A stretch of 64,000 nucleotides of DNA from Staphylococcus borealis (GTDB lineage: Bacteria; Bacillota; Bacilli; Staphylococcales; Staphylococcaceae), in contig NZ_CUEE01000005.1 of NCBI RefSeq assembly GCF_001224225.1, positions 124,001 through 188,000 on the forward strand, written 5' to 3'. Below are positions 55,043 to 63,222 of this stretch, piece after piece (the first letter of the stretch is position 1; the number at the start of each line of letters is the position of its first letter). The notes below the pieces were generated by a model, which worked only from the letters and a program-made list of their open reading frames with translations, did not search any database and was not told the DNA's origin. The position numbers were made by a program, and so were the translations under genes.

Positions 55043-55708
55043 TTACGTATTTTCACCACGACGAACACGGTCAATTATCTTTTGCACTCTATTTTGTTTA
55101 TCCTCTTCATTCTCAACATAATAAATTGCGTCTTCACCCTCAATCGCAACCCAAGGTACAATCGCATCAAACGCTAAATCACGAATCATCTCCAAGCTTT
55201 TAATCGATGCGTCTCGATCACTTGAACGCAATATTACAGTACGCCATTCGCCACCTTCTACACATAAAAAATCACCAGTAAACAGGAAGCGATGCTCACC
55301 ATTATTCCATAGAAACATGGTTGTACCAGGCGTATGTCCGGGTGTAGGAATGACTTCCAAATCATTTGCAATTGTTTCGCGTTGTTCGAACTGCCCATCA
55401 ATGGCCACTGTATGACGTATAGCGGCTACATCATCTCGATGAATCCAAAACGGTACATCAATCCGAGGGTGTCCACCTAGAGATTCATGCTCATGATTCA
55501 TTAAAACGCGCGTCGCACCACCTAATAATTGAATATCTGAATCTGCCTCATTTAACCCTGGAGAATGATATATGATGATATTGCCTGATGGTCGCTCTAA
55601 TACAAATGATTTGATACGGTAACGTTTATCAAATGGTAAGACTGCCTTCGTAGTTTCATATAACCCCTTTTCTATGTGTGTTAATGTCTCGAATTGTTTA
55701 TTTTCCAT
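55043..55708 (-). CDS. MBL-fold metallo-hydrolase with altered metal motif
   Basis: The 221-residue protein has an MBL fold with later blocks VIPTPGHTPGTTMFLW and FLFTGDFLCVEGG (third His and bridging Asp). The usual HxHxDH motif is replaced by NHEHESLGGH: the first two His remain but the Asp and the last His are changed. One metal at most, or a different site, is likely. AAGGGTG precedes the ATG at 55708. It lies 38 bases before the VOC gene on the same strand. Confidence 0.75.
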   Translation of the reverse strand: MENKQFETLTHIEKGLYETTKAVLPFDKRYRIKSFVLERPSGNIIIYHSPGLNEADSDIQLLGGATRVLMNHEHESLGGHPRIDVPFWIHRDDVAAIRHTVAIDGQFEQRETIANDLEVIPTPGHTPGTTMFLWNNGEHRFLFTGDFLCVEGGEWRTVILRSSDRDASIKSLEMIRDLAFDAIVPWVAIEGEDAIYYVENEEDKQNRVQKIIDRVRRGENT

Positions 55709-55803
55709 GTGAATCACCCTTTGTGAATTTCTGTGTCTTTAGCTATACCCTTTTTCTATATATTGAATATGACCGTTCATGTTCATGGTCTTTATTTTAA
55801 TTA

Positions 55804-55846
55804 AAAAGGGCGAAACAGCATTCATTATGAATTTACTGTTCCGCCC
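55804..55846 (-). terminator. Terminator after the nitroreductase gene
   Basis: GGGCGAAACAG (55808 on) pairs with CTGTTCCGCCC (ending 55846). On minus TTTTTAATT follows. It lies about 88 bases past the stop at 55934. Confidence 0.8.
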
Positions 55847-55933
55847 CACCATGTAGATGACTGTAGCCAAAACTCGTTATCGACAGTTGTCAATGGTGTT
55901 CGCTACTGTGTCTTGCAATATATGTTTAACGTA

Positions 55934-56551
55934 TTATTTATAATCGATGACACGATCAACTGGCATTCTGAATGATGTATGTGCCTCTTTAGCCTTCTTA
56001 CCGATAGCAACAATCATGACAGGTACATAACGTTCTAAATCATAGCCAAATGCTTTTCCGATTTCTTCATGTTCAAAGCCACCAATTGGATTTGTATCGT
56101 AACCGTGTTGTTTTGCTACTAACATCAATTGCATAGCGGCTAAACTACTATCTACTTTCACAATGTCATTCATTGATTGGCGTGTGCGATTTTTATAATT
56201 CTCTAAGACGATTGGCAACATTTGTTCTTTAACTTCTTGTGGCATGTGCCCATTAAGCACCGCTTGTTCATAAATATATTCGCCTTCTTCATAGCAATGT
56301 AAATCGCCGAAGATAATAATCATTGCTGATGATGTGTCATTTTGATTCGTATTGAATTGAATCAATGGACGCAATTTCGCTTCGTCACTTTCAACCACAA
56401 CAAAACGCCACGGTTGCATGTTTACTGATGAAGGTGCTTTGGTTGCTTTTGCAATCATCTCATTCATTTCCTCATGCGGAATTTTATAGTCTGGGTCGAA
56501 ACCTTTAACTGATCTGCGACCTTCTAATATTTCATTAAAGTCATTAAGCAT
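55934..56551 (-). CDS. Nitroreductase-family flavoprotein
   Basis: The 205-residue FMN-dependent reductase has the ILEGRRSVKGFDPDYKIP FMN-binding start, APSSVNMQPWRFVVVE, and GFEHEEIGKAFG near the C-terminus. Such enzymes reduce nitro groups, quinones or similar with NAD(P)H. The ribosome site is weak (GTAGGC). A 40-base inverted repeat at 56634 may be a regulator site for it. Confidence 0.83.
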   Translation of the reverse strand: MLNDFNEILEGRRSVKGFDPDYKIPHEEMNEMIAKATKAPSSVNMQPWRFVVVESDEAKLRPLIQFNTNQNDTSSAMIIIFGDLHCYEEGEYIYEQAVLNGHMPQEVKEQMLPIVLENYKNRTRQSMNDIVKVDSSLAAMQLMLVAKQHGYDTNPIGGFEHEEIGKAFGYDLERYVPVMIVAIGKKAKEAHTSFRMPVDRVIDYK

Positions 56552-56633
56552 GATTTAGCCTACTTTCTATTCATTTTCTCTAGTTATAATTTAAATGCAA
56601 ATAGCATCTATGTACAATAATATGTTTCCCGTT

Positions 56634-56673
56634 GTTACTATACTTTAGACTAACCTCAGTCTTCCTTAGTAAC
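56634..56673. promoter_or_regulatory. Inverted repeat between nitroreductase and amino-acid permease
   Basis: GTTACTA (56634-56640) and TAGTAAC (56667-56673) enclose inner arms AGACT and AGTCT. It lies 83 bases upstream of the nitroreductase start, in the 363-base divergent region. A redox-sensing MarR- or TetR-type regulator site is one possibility. Confidence 0.45.
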
Positions 56674-56914
56674 GAAAGCGCCAATGAAACCACTGATTTG
56701 ATGTATCACAATGATTTCAATCCACGTATTTGTGCTTGTTAAAATAGCCCGGCATTTAATTATCAATTGATTAAAAATTAATAAATAGGGTATCATTAAT
56801 CTTAACAAAAAAATTAATTACATAATTTAATACAATTATTTAACTAATTATTAAGGGTATTTATAGTCAGTCATAACCTTAAGTCATGTATATACTCATG
56901 AAAGGACGAACATT

Positions 56915-58324
56915 ATGGCAGATAAATTACAAAGGGAGTTAAGCAATAGGCATATACAACTGATTGCAATTGGTGGTGCGATTGGTACTGGTTTATTCTT
57001 AGGTGCCGGTGCATCCATTCATTTAGCAGGTCCATCGATTTTACTTACATACATTATCGTTGGTTTCGTATTATTTATGTTTATGCGTGCAATGGGAGAA
57101 ATCTTATTATCTAATTTAGGATTTAAATCATTTGGGGATATCGCGCATCATCACATTGGTCCAATGGCAGGGTTCATGGTTGGTTGGACATATTGGCTCA
57201 CTTGGATTATTTCAGGTATGGCTGAAGTAACAGCTGTCGCGAAATATGTTGAGTTTTGGTATCCAGCAATACCGAACTGGTTAACTGTCGCATTTACAAT
57301 TCTTGTGCTTGTTGGCATGAACTTATTCAGTGCCAAACTATTTGGTGAACTAGAGTTCTGGTTATCACTAATTAAAGTAATAACAATTATTGCGTTAATT
57401 GTTGTAGGTATTGTGATGGTTGTCTTCGCAATGAAGACTGACTACGGTACAGCAAGTGTATCGAATATTTGGCGTTATGGTGGATTCTTCCCTAATGGCA
57501 TCTCTGGTTTCTTAATGGCCTTCCAAATGGCAATCTTCTCATTTATTGGTATTGAGTTAATCGGTATCACTGCAGGAGAAACTAAGAACCCATATAAAAC
57601 AATCCCTCAAGCAATTAACAATGTACCTTTCCGTATATTAATATTCTACATTGGTTCATTAGCTGTTATTATGTCAGTTGTACCTTGGAATCAATTAGAT
57701 CCTGCGGAAAGTCCATATGTTAAATTATTTGGTTTAGTTGGTATTCCATTTGCAGCGGGAATTATTAACTTTGTTGTATTAACAGCTGCCGCTTCATCAT
57801 GTAATAGTGGAATTTTCGCTAATAGCCGTACGTTATTCGGTTTAGCTGGCAGAAAGCAGGGACCGCCATTCTTACATAAGACGAATAAACATGGTGTCCC
57901 ATATTACGCTATCTTATTAACGTGTGGTTTATTAAGTATTGCGATTATCTTAAACGCTATATTTAAAGACGCTACGAAAGTATTCGTTCAAATCACAACG
58001 TTCTCAACAGTACTTAATATTATGATTTGGACTTGTATTATGATTGCTTATCTAGGCTTCGTGAAAAGAAACCCAGAATTACACAATGAGAGTACATTTA
58101 AAATGCCAGGTGGCAAATATATGGCGTATGCGATTCTAGTCTTCTTCGCATTTATCTTTATTGTTTTACTGATCAATAGTAGTACACGTTATGCTGTACT
58201 CTTTGCACCAGTTTGGGGAATTGTACTGGTAATTATGTATCAAAAATATAAAAAAGAATCTGAAAAAGCGACCATCGCAATGGAAGATGAAACTGATTTA
58301 GAGAGAGAATTACAAGATAAATAG
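56915..58324 (+). CDS. APC-family amino-acid permease (D-Ser/D-Ala/Gly-type)
   Basis: The 469-residue protein has twelve membrane segments. RHIQLIAIGGAIGTGLFLGAGASI at the start is the signature of APC permeases, and IELIGITAGETKNPYKTIPQAIN is in segment 6-7. Overall layout resembles CycA-like D-serine/D-alanine/glycine carriers of staphylococci. AAAGGAC precedes the ATG. It ends with a shared terminator, so it is a single gene. The substrate is inferred from similarity only. Confidence 0.8.
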   Translation: MADKLQRELSNRHIQLIAIGGAIGTGLFLGAGASIHLAGPSILLTYIIVGFVLFMFMRAMGEILLSNLGFKSFGDIAHHHIGPMAGFMVGWTYWLTWIISGMAEVTAVAKYVEFWYPAIPNWLTVAFTILVLVGMNLFSAKLFGELEFWLSLIKVITIIALIVVGIVMVVFAMKTDYGTASVSNIWRYGGFFPNGISGFLMAFQMAIFSFIGIELIGITAGETKNPYKTIPQAINNVPFRILIFYIGSLAVIMSVVPWNQLDPAESPYVKLFGLVGIPFAAGIINFVVLTAAASSCNSGIFANSRTLFGLAGRKQGPPFLHKTNKHGVPYYAILLTCGLLSIAIILNAIFKDATKVFVQITTFSTVLNIMIWTCIMIAYLGFVKRNPELHNESTFKMPGGKYMAYAILVFFAFIFIVLLINSSTRYAVLFAPVWGIVLVIMYQKYKKESEKATIAMEDETDLERELQDK

Positions 58325-58355
58325 ATGGTTGATTAAAGTTATCTCAACCTATGAT

Positions 58356-58402
58356 AAACACCCTCCAAGTAGGACCACTTAAAGCCTACTCGGAGGGTGT
58401 TT
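58356..58402. terminator. Bidirectional terminator between permease and ABC genes
   Basis: AAACACCCTCCAAGTAGG (58356-58373) pairs with CCTACTCGGAGGGTGTTT (58385-58402), a strong stem with AT-rich tails on both sides. Confidence 0.92.
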
Positions 58403-58409
58403 AATTTGT

Positions 58410-59072
58410 TTATTTTTCTTTTAGACGTCCGTCTTCCATATGAAAGACTTTATCACAGAATTTAGTTAAACGTTCGTCATGAGTAACGATGATACACGTT
58501 TTATGACGTTGTTTAGATTGTTCTTTTAAGATTTCCATAACTGCCATCGCATTTTCTGTATCAAGTGATGCAGTTGGCTCATCGGCTAAAATAATAGATG
58601 GTTGCGTATAAATCGCCTTAGCTATGGCGACACGTTGTTTTTGTCCTCCTGACACCTCAGAAGGTAATTTATTTTCAATTTCTTTTAAGCCTAAATCATT
58701 CAACAACTTATCGTATTCTTCTGTACTTAAGACATCTTTTTTATAACTTTTCAATAAATGGAATTGTTGCTTGATTGTTAAGAATGAGACTAAGTTGGTC
58801 GCTTGTAGAATAAAACCAATTTCTTTCATTCTCATTTTAGCTAATTGTTTCTGACTCATTTGCGAAATTTTCTTATCATTGATATAAATTTCACCCGATG
58901 TTGGTGTTTGTAACGCACCAGCCATTGTTAAAAACGTACTCTTACCGGAACCGGAAGGGCCGACAATGGCTATCAGTTCACCTTTTTCAAACGATAACGA
59001 TGTTGGTTTAACTGCTTCAATGATATGATTCCCATCTTGGAATTCTTTGGTTACTTCATCAAATTTTAACAT
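58410..59072 (-). CDS. ABC transporter ATPase of the MacB/LolD type
   Basis: The 220-residue protein has Walker A GPSGSGKSTFL (about residues 38-48), the Q-loop GFILQATNLVSFLT, signature VSGGQKQRVAIAKAI and Walker B IILADEPTASLDTE. It partners the FtsX-type permease encoded 12 bases upstream. Relatives include HrtA (haem efflux) and bacitracin-type exporters, but sequence alone does not set the substrate. AGGAGG precedes the ATG. Confidence 0.88.
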   Translation of the reverse strand: MLKFDEVTKEFQDGNHIIEAVKPTSLSFEKGELIAIVGPSGSGKSTFLTMAGALQTPTSGEIYINDKKISQMSQKQLAKMRMKEIGFILQATNLVSFLTIKQQFHLLKSYKKDVLSTEEYDKLLNDLGLKEIENKLPSEVSGGQKQRVAIAKAIYTQPSIILADEPTASLDTENAMAVMEILKEQSKQRHKTCIIVTHDERLTKFCDKVFHMEDGRLKEK

Positions 59073-59084
59073 AGTGGCACCTCC

Positions 59085-60134
59085 TTATCCGATTGCCTTG
59101 AGTGGATCGATTTTGCGAATAGATAGTACTGAGAATAAGCTACCAACAAGTGACGTTAATATTAAGACGATACCAAAGATAATGAGTGTACCAATATTAA
59201 ATTGGACAGGTACCGCTTCAGGTAAGACTAGACTTGTCAGCAATGTGAGTATTAAACCAATTAATGTTCCGATTAAGGCTAATATAAAGGTTTGTGCTAA
59301 TACCATCTTCATTAAGAAGCCATTTGTAAATCCTTGTGCCTTTAACACACCGAATAAATTCTTTTTCTGTAATGTAATCACGTATAAGAATACGCCGATG
59401 ACTGTAGCAGAAATAACAAATAAGAATGTAATCATGAAGTTCATTGTTAAGTTTTGTGGTTTATAGCCTGGTAGGTTTTCTACAAAGTCATCGATACCTG
59501 TAACTTCTAAATCACTATCAACCTTTTTATCTTTCCAATTACTATCTTTGACGACTACGGCATTGGTTTTATCTGATGATAATGCTGGATTGATTTTTTC
59601 CATCGTTTTATTATTCGCAAAAATAACTGGAGAAGCGTTATATTTAGCACTTTCTGATACCCCTACGATATGTAATTTCTCATCAGATTGAGATAACTTG
59701 ATCGTATCACCAATATTGAATCCCTTATCTTTCAATGATTGATCAATGACGACATCATTATCTTTATCAAATGTTTTGCCTTCCTCAATCTTTGGAATCA
59801 AAAATGAATTTGACGTTACACCAAAGAGTAGCGCATTCTCTTCACTATCTCCATTTGATGCTATAACGCCCATTTGTTTCAAAGGCGCCTCTTCTTTAAA
59901 TTTGCCTTCAACGTCTGATGTTTTTATGACTGATTGTTGCACAGTTTGGTTAGCATCTTTATTTAAGACAATCGCATCTGCCTTCCACTTCTTGATGCCT
60001 TCTGTATTCATATTAATTAAACCACTCGCTAGGCCGGATAATAAAAAGAGTAAGTAACTAATTAATACAAGAATGCCTATAATTAATCCAAACTTCAGCT
60101 TATTACGTTTAATTTCGTTCCATGCAAGAAACAT
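59085..60134 (-). CDS. ABC transporter permease, FtsX-like (HrtB-like size)
   Basis: The 349-residue permease has one N-terminal membrane segment (about residues 17-37), a large outside domain to about 225, and three more segments at the end, the FtsX/MacB layout. SVLSIRKIDPLKAIG at the end is typical. Size and topology match HrtB. GGAGG 7 bases before the ATG at 60134 rules out the longer frame. With the ATPase at 58410 it likely exports a hydrophobic or toxic compound. No two-component genes are next to it. Confidence 0.85.
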   Translation of the reverse strand: MFLAWNEIKRNKLKFGLIIGILVLISYLLFLLSGLASGLINMNTEGIKKWKADAIVLNKDANQTVQQSVIKTSDVEGKFKEEAPLKQMGVIASNGDSEENALLFGVTSNSFLIPKIEEGKTFDKDNDVVIDQSLKDKGFNIGDTIKLSQSDEKLHIVGVSESAKYNASPVIFANNKTMEKINPALSSDKTNAVVVKDSNWKDKKVDSDLEVTGIDDFVENLPGYKPQNLTMNFMITFLFVISATVIGVFLYVITLQKKNLFGVLKAQGFTNGFLMKMVLAQTFILALIGTLIGLILTLLTSLVLPEAVPVQFNIGTLIIFGIVLILTSLVGSLFSVLSIRKIDPLKAIG

Positions 60135-60218
60135 GTCTTTCCCTCCTTTATGCATATTATTAACAAGTATAGCAATACTTATATTAAGAATTACAATAAA
60201 TTGATTTAAATTTTTTTA

Positions 60219-60743
60219 TTATTTGTAATTAATGTCATAATTAAGTTCTACAAATTGGTTATATTGCGTCACATCTCGCAACGTTAAATGAACGTTATCC
60301 TTAATATCATTGAACAAACTGATACCTTGACCTAATAAGTTAGGTGCCAGCGTTAAGCGCATTGATGTTAGCATATTTAAATTCACTAACTCGGAAATTA
60401 AGGCACCGCCACCTACAATCCAAACCAGTTCGGCATTATTAAATTGCGTAAACAATTGCTTTAGGTCTCCACTATAAAATTCAATGTCCCAGTCTATCGT
60501 AACGTGTTGCGTACTCATTACGATGACGCGTTTACCTTCATATGGATTTGTCTTAACGCCATTATCGAGTAACCATCTAAATGTATTCCCACCCATGATC
60601 ACAACATCGACACTGTCATAAAATTGAGCATAACCATTATCTCCTTCGCCTTCGACCTCTTCTAGAAATTGAACACTTTCATATTGATCCGCTATATAAC
60701 CATCGACAGATACACCTAAATAGGCACAAATATTTGCTGACAT
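60219..60743 (-). CDS. RibD/DHFR-fold reductase family protein
   Basis: The 174-residue protein has a RibD C-terminal/DHFR-like fold: ICAYLGVSVDGYIADQYESVQFL at the start, VVIMGGNTFRWLL with the cofactor loop, and WIVGGGALISELVN. These are stand-alone reductases of unclear substrate (a dihydrofolate-reductase-like NADPH enzyme). No folate or riboflavin genes lie nearby. It is followed by the ABC pair on the same strand after 85 bases. Confidence 0.78.
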   Translation of the reverse strand: MSANICAYLGVSVDGYIADQYESVQFLEEVEGEGDNGYAQFYDSVDVVIMGGNTFRWLLDNGVKTNPYEGKRVIVMSTQHVTIDWDIEFYSGDLKQLFTQFNNAELVWIVGGGALISELVNLNMLTSMRLTLAPNLLGQGISLFNDIKDNVHLTLRDVTQYNQFVELNYDINYK

Positions 60744-60827
60744 CGTTATCCACTCACTTTTCTCTATAATATAGTTTGAACCTAACTATACCGATAATGA
60801 CTTATAATATAAAGACAAAGGTGAAAG

Positions 60828-61024
60828 GAGTGGGACAGAATTTTCTTAAATTCATCGTAACCCCAGCTTGCTTTGCTTGTAGAATTTCTTGATGAAATTC
60901 TCTTTGCTGGGGCCCCGCCCACAAGCATGACTAAAACTAAGAAGGCACTTAGTTTAAGTGCCTTCTTAGTTCAGTCAGCTACTGCAAATTTGCAAAGTAG
61001 CTTTATTATATTTTTATGTCCCAG
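60828..61024 (-). repeat. STAR-type intergenic repeat with one GGGGCCCC unit
   Basis: Borders GGAGTGGGACAGAATT and TATTTTTATGTCCCAG are present, with GCTGGGGCCCCGCCC and a GAATTTC...GAAATTC spacer. It lies 34 bases past the SDR stop at 61058. Confidence 0.9.
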
Positions 61025-61057
61025 ACTCATTACAACTAAATCTTATAAATATGAAGA

Positions 61058-61816
61058 CTAATGTGCTGTTTGACCACCGTCAACAAGGTAAACTTGTGCT
61101 GTCATGAATTTTGCTGAATCAGATGATAAGAATAATACGATGTCAGCAATGTCATCAGGTTGTGCTGCTTTTGCCATTGGTACACCTGAAATCATTTGTT
61201 GCCATTTTTCATCATCATCTTTCCAAGCTTTCGTCATTTCTGTTTCAGTTAAGCCAGGTGCAACAGCATTGATACGTACACCATCTGTTGCATGGTCGAA
61301 ACCTGCTGATTTTGTCATTCCGACAACTGCATGTTTTGCAGCAATGTAAGGTCCCATTTGAGGGTCAGCAATTAATCCGGCAACTGATGCAGTATTAACA
61401 ATTGTGCCGCCACCACTTTTAAGCATGCTTTCTAATTCATATTTCATTGATAAGAATACGCCTTTGACGTCAACATTCATCACTTTATCGAATGTTTCAG
61501 GGTCAAGATCAGCGAATTTTTTCGGTTGATTTAAAATACCTGCATTATTAAATGCGTGATCCAAACTACCAAATTCATCAAGTGCTTTTTGCATCAATGC
61601 GCGTACCTGTTCTGGATCAGAAACGTCTGTTTTCACGAATACTGCATGACCACCATTATCATTGATGTCTTGTGCTGTTTGTTGCGCACGTTCATCGACA
61701 TCTCCGATAACGACATTTGCTTTCTCTTGAGCAAATTTTAATGCTGTAGCTTTTCCAATTCCTGATGCTGCGCCTGTGATAACAACTGTTTTCCCTTCGA
61801 ACTCATTGTATCTCAT
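61058..61816 (-). CDS. SDR-family dehydrogenase in the 3-hydroxybutyrate cluster
   Basis: The 252-residue SDR has TGAASGIGKATALKFA, NNAGIL, NTASVAGL with the catalytic Ser, YIAAKHAVVG with Tyr and Lys, and a C-terminal AQVYLVDGGQTAH. GGGAG fits the ATG at 61816 (the upstream ATG at 61825 is too near, and the open frame before it has no site). It is the last gene after the BdhA-like SDR and the lipocalin-like gene. The substrate is unknown; a secondary alcohol or hydroxy acid is likely. Confidence 0.8.
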   Translation of the reverse strand: MRYNEFEGKTVVITGAASGIGKATALKFAQEKANVVIGDVDERAQQTAQDINDNGGHAVFVKTDVSDPEQVRALMQKALDEFGSLDHAFNNAGILNQPKKFADLDPETFDKVMNVDVKGVFLSMKYELESMLKSGGGTIVNTASVAGLIADPQMGPYIAAKHAVVGMTKSAGFDHATDGVRINAVAPGLTETEMTKAWKDDDEKWQQMISGVPMAKAAQPDDIADIVLFLSSDSAKFMTAQVYLVDGGQTAH

Positions 61817-61963
61817 ATTTAACATCTCCCTTTGATTTATCTCTGTATACGATGTGCAAAGTACCATTATTGAAAGCTATACATCACATTGACTCACGCA
61901 TATCGCTTTCACAACATTCCTACCTTTAAAATGCACGCCTTAATCATTTCGTGAATAGTATTT

Positions 61964-62386
61964 TTATTTCACACGTTGCCAAACTAATTTTTGGTTAGGC
62001 ACATTGCCGTTTACAATGCTAAGTGTATCGCCTTCTAATTCAAATAAACGTGGTTGTGTATCGCCTAACCAAGTTGGATTCATACTCACTTCCATTGTGT
62101 GGTACACTGTTGAATTTTCTTCGTCTAATTCAAAACGACCTGAATATGCAACATAACCATGTGCTGCTTCAGCCATTTCATCTTGTGTGCCTGTGTGTAA
62201 GTCACCTGATTCATAAGCTTGACGTCCTTGTTGCATTAATTGTGCTGACATATAACCATCTGGATTATACATGATGAATCCTGTTGCATCTTTACCTAGT
62301 GGAAAGAAGATGTTGCCATCTTTATCTTCATCTTGATATCTAACTAATTTCCAAGTTCCGATTAATTGTTCTTTAAGTTCTGCCAT
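61964..62386 (-). CDS. Lipocalin-like domain protein
   Basis: The 140-residue soluble protein begins with the lipocalin-like GTWKLVRYQDEDKDGNIFFPLGKDATGFIMYNPDGYMSAQL, which is the conserved first half of this family, and ends with GNVPNQKLVWQRVK. A beta-barrel that binds or converts a small molecule is expected. It lies 41 bases after the BdhA-like gene on the same strand. Its partner role with the dehydrogenases is unclear. Confidence 0.8.
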   Translation of the reverse strand: MAELKEQLIGTWKLVRYQDEDKDGNIFFPLGKDATGFIMYNPDGYMSAQLMQQGRQAYESGDLHTGTQDEMAEAAHGYVAYSGRFELDEENSTVYHTMEVSMNPTWLGDTQPRLFELEGDTLSIVNGNVPNQKLVWQRVK

Positions 62387-62427
62387 TTTAAATACATCCT
62401 TTCTTAATTTTTTAAAATAATTGATGA

Positions 62428-63183
62428 TTATGCGTTTGAACCGCCAGAAACACTGATTGTTTCACCAGTAATCGCTGTAGCACCTTCAGAAGCTAAGAAT
62501 ACAACTGTTGCTGCTATCTCTGAAGGTTCTAATAAACGGTTCATAGGCATTTTACCTGTAATATATTTTTCCATTGCTTCTTGTTCTGTTGAGCCATCTT
62601 GTTTTGCAAGGTGTGCTAATTGGTTCTCAATTAATGACGTACGCACAGGTCCAGGCAACACAGCATTTGCTGTAATACCGTCTTTAACTGTTTCAAGCGC
62701 AACTGTCTTAGTGAAACCAATTTGTGCAAATTTAGAAGCAACATAAGCTGATTTAAATGGGTCTGCCATTTCACCGTGTGCTGATGAAATTGTCACAATA
62801 CGTCCACTTTGTTGTTGTTTCATTGAAGGTAACACGTGTTTAGTCATTAAGAATGTACCTGTTTGGATAACACCAATGACTTTGTTCCATTGATCTAATG
62901 GGAAATCTTCAACTTTATCGATGTGCTGAATACCTGCATTATTAACTAATACATCAACCGCACCATATTGATTATTCACGTCTTTAATTGCTTGTGACAC
63001 TTCATCTTCGTTTGTAATATCTACTTTGTATGCAACGCCATTGTTTAATTCATTCGCTGCTTTGTCTGCCGCTTCTTGGTTCATATCAAAGATGAACACA
63101 CGATCCTGTTCTTTATCAAATGCTTGCGCAATTGCAAATCCTATTCCTTGTGCTGAACCTGTTACGATTACATTTCTTGTCAT
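62428..63183 (-). CDS. 3-hydroxybutyrate dehydrogenase-like SDR
   Basis: The 251-residue SDR has TGSAQGIGFAIAQAF, NNAGIQH (the BdhA-typical NNAGIQ), ISSAHGEMADPFKSAYVASKFAQIG with Ser, Tyr and Lys, and a C-terminal ITGETISVSGG. The NAGIQH and SSAHG blocks fit D-3-hydroxybutyrate dehydrogenases. A GntP permease gene is 39 bases upstream, supporting import of hydroxybutyrate and its oxidation to acetoacetate. GGAGG precedes the ATG. Confidence 0.8.
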   Translation of the reverse strand: MTRNVIVTGSAQGIGFAIAQAFDKEQDRVFIFDMNQEAADKAANELNNGVAYKVDITNEDEVSQAIKDVNNQYGAVDVLVNNAGIQHIDKVEDFPLDQWNKVIGVIQTGTFLMTKHVLPSMKQQQSGRIVTISSAHGEMADPFKSAYVASKFAQIGFTKTVALETVKDGITANAVLPGPVRTSLIENQLAHLAKQDGSTEQEAMEKYITGKMPMNRLLEPSEIAATVVFLASEGATAITGETISVSGGSNA

Positions 63184-63222
63184 AATGAATTACCTCCTAT
63201 AAGTATTTGGTGCTGCCTTTTC

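Noticed and set aside
58410-60134. Naming the ABC pair hrtAB
   Set aside because: Topology and size fit, but sequence agreement with HrtAB is partial and no haem regulator is adjacent.
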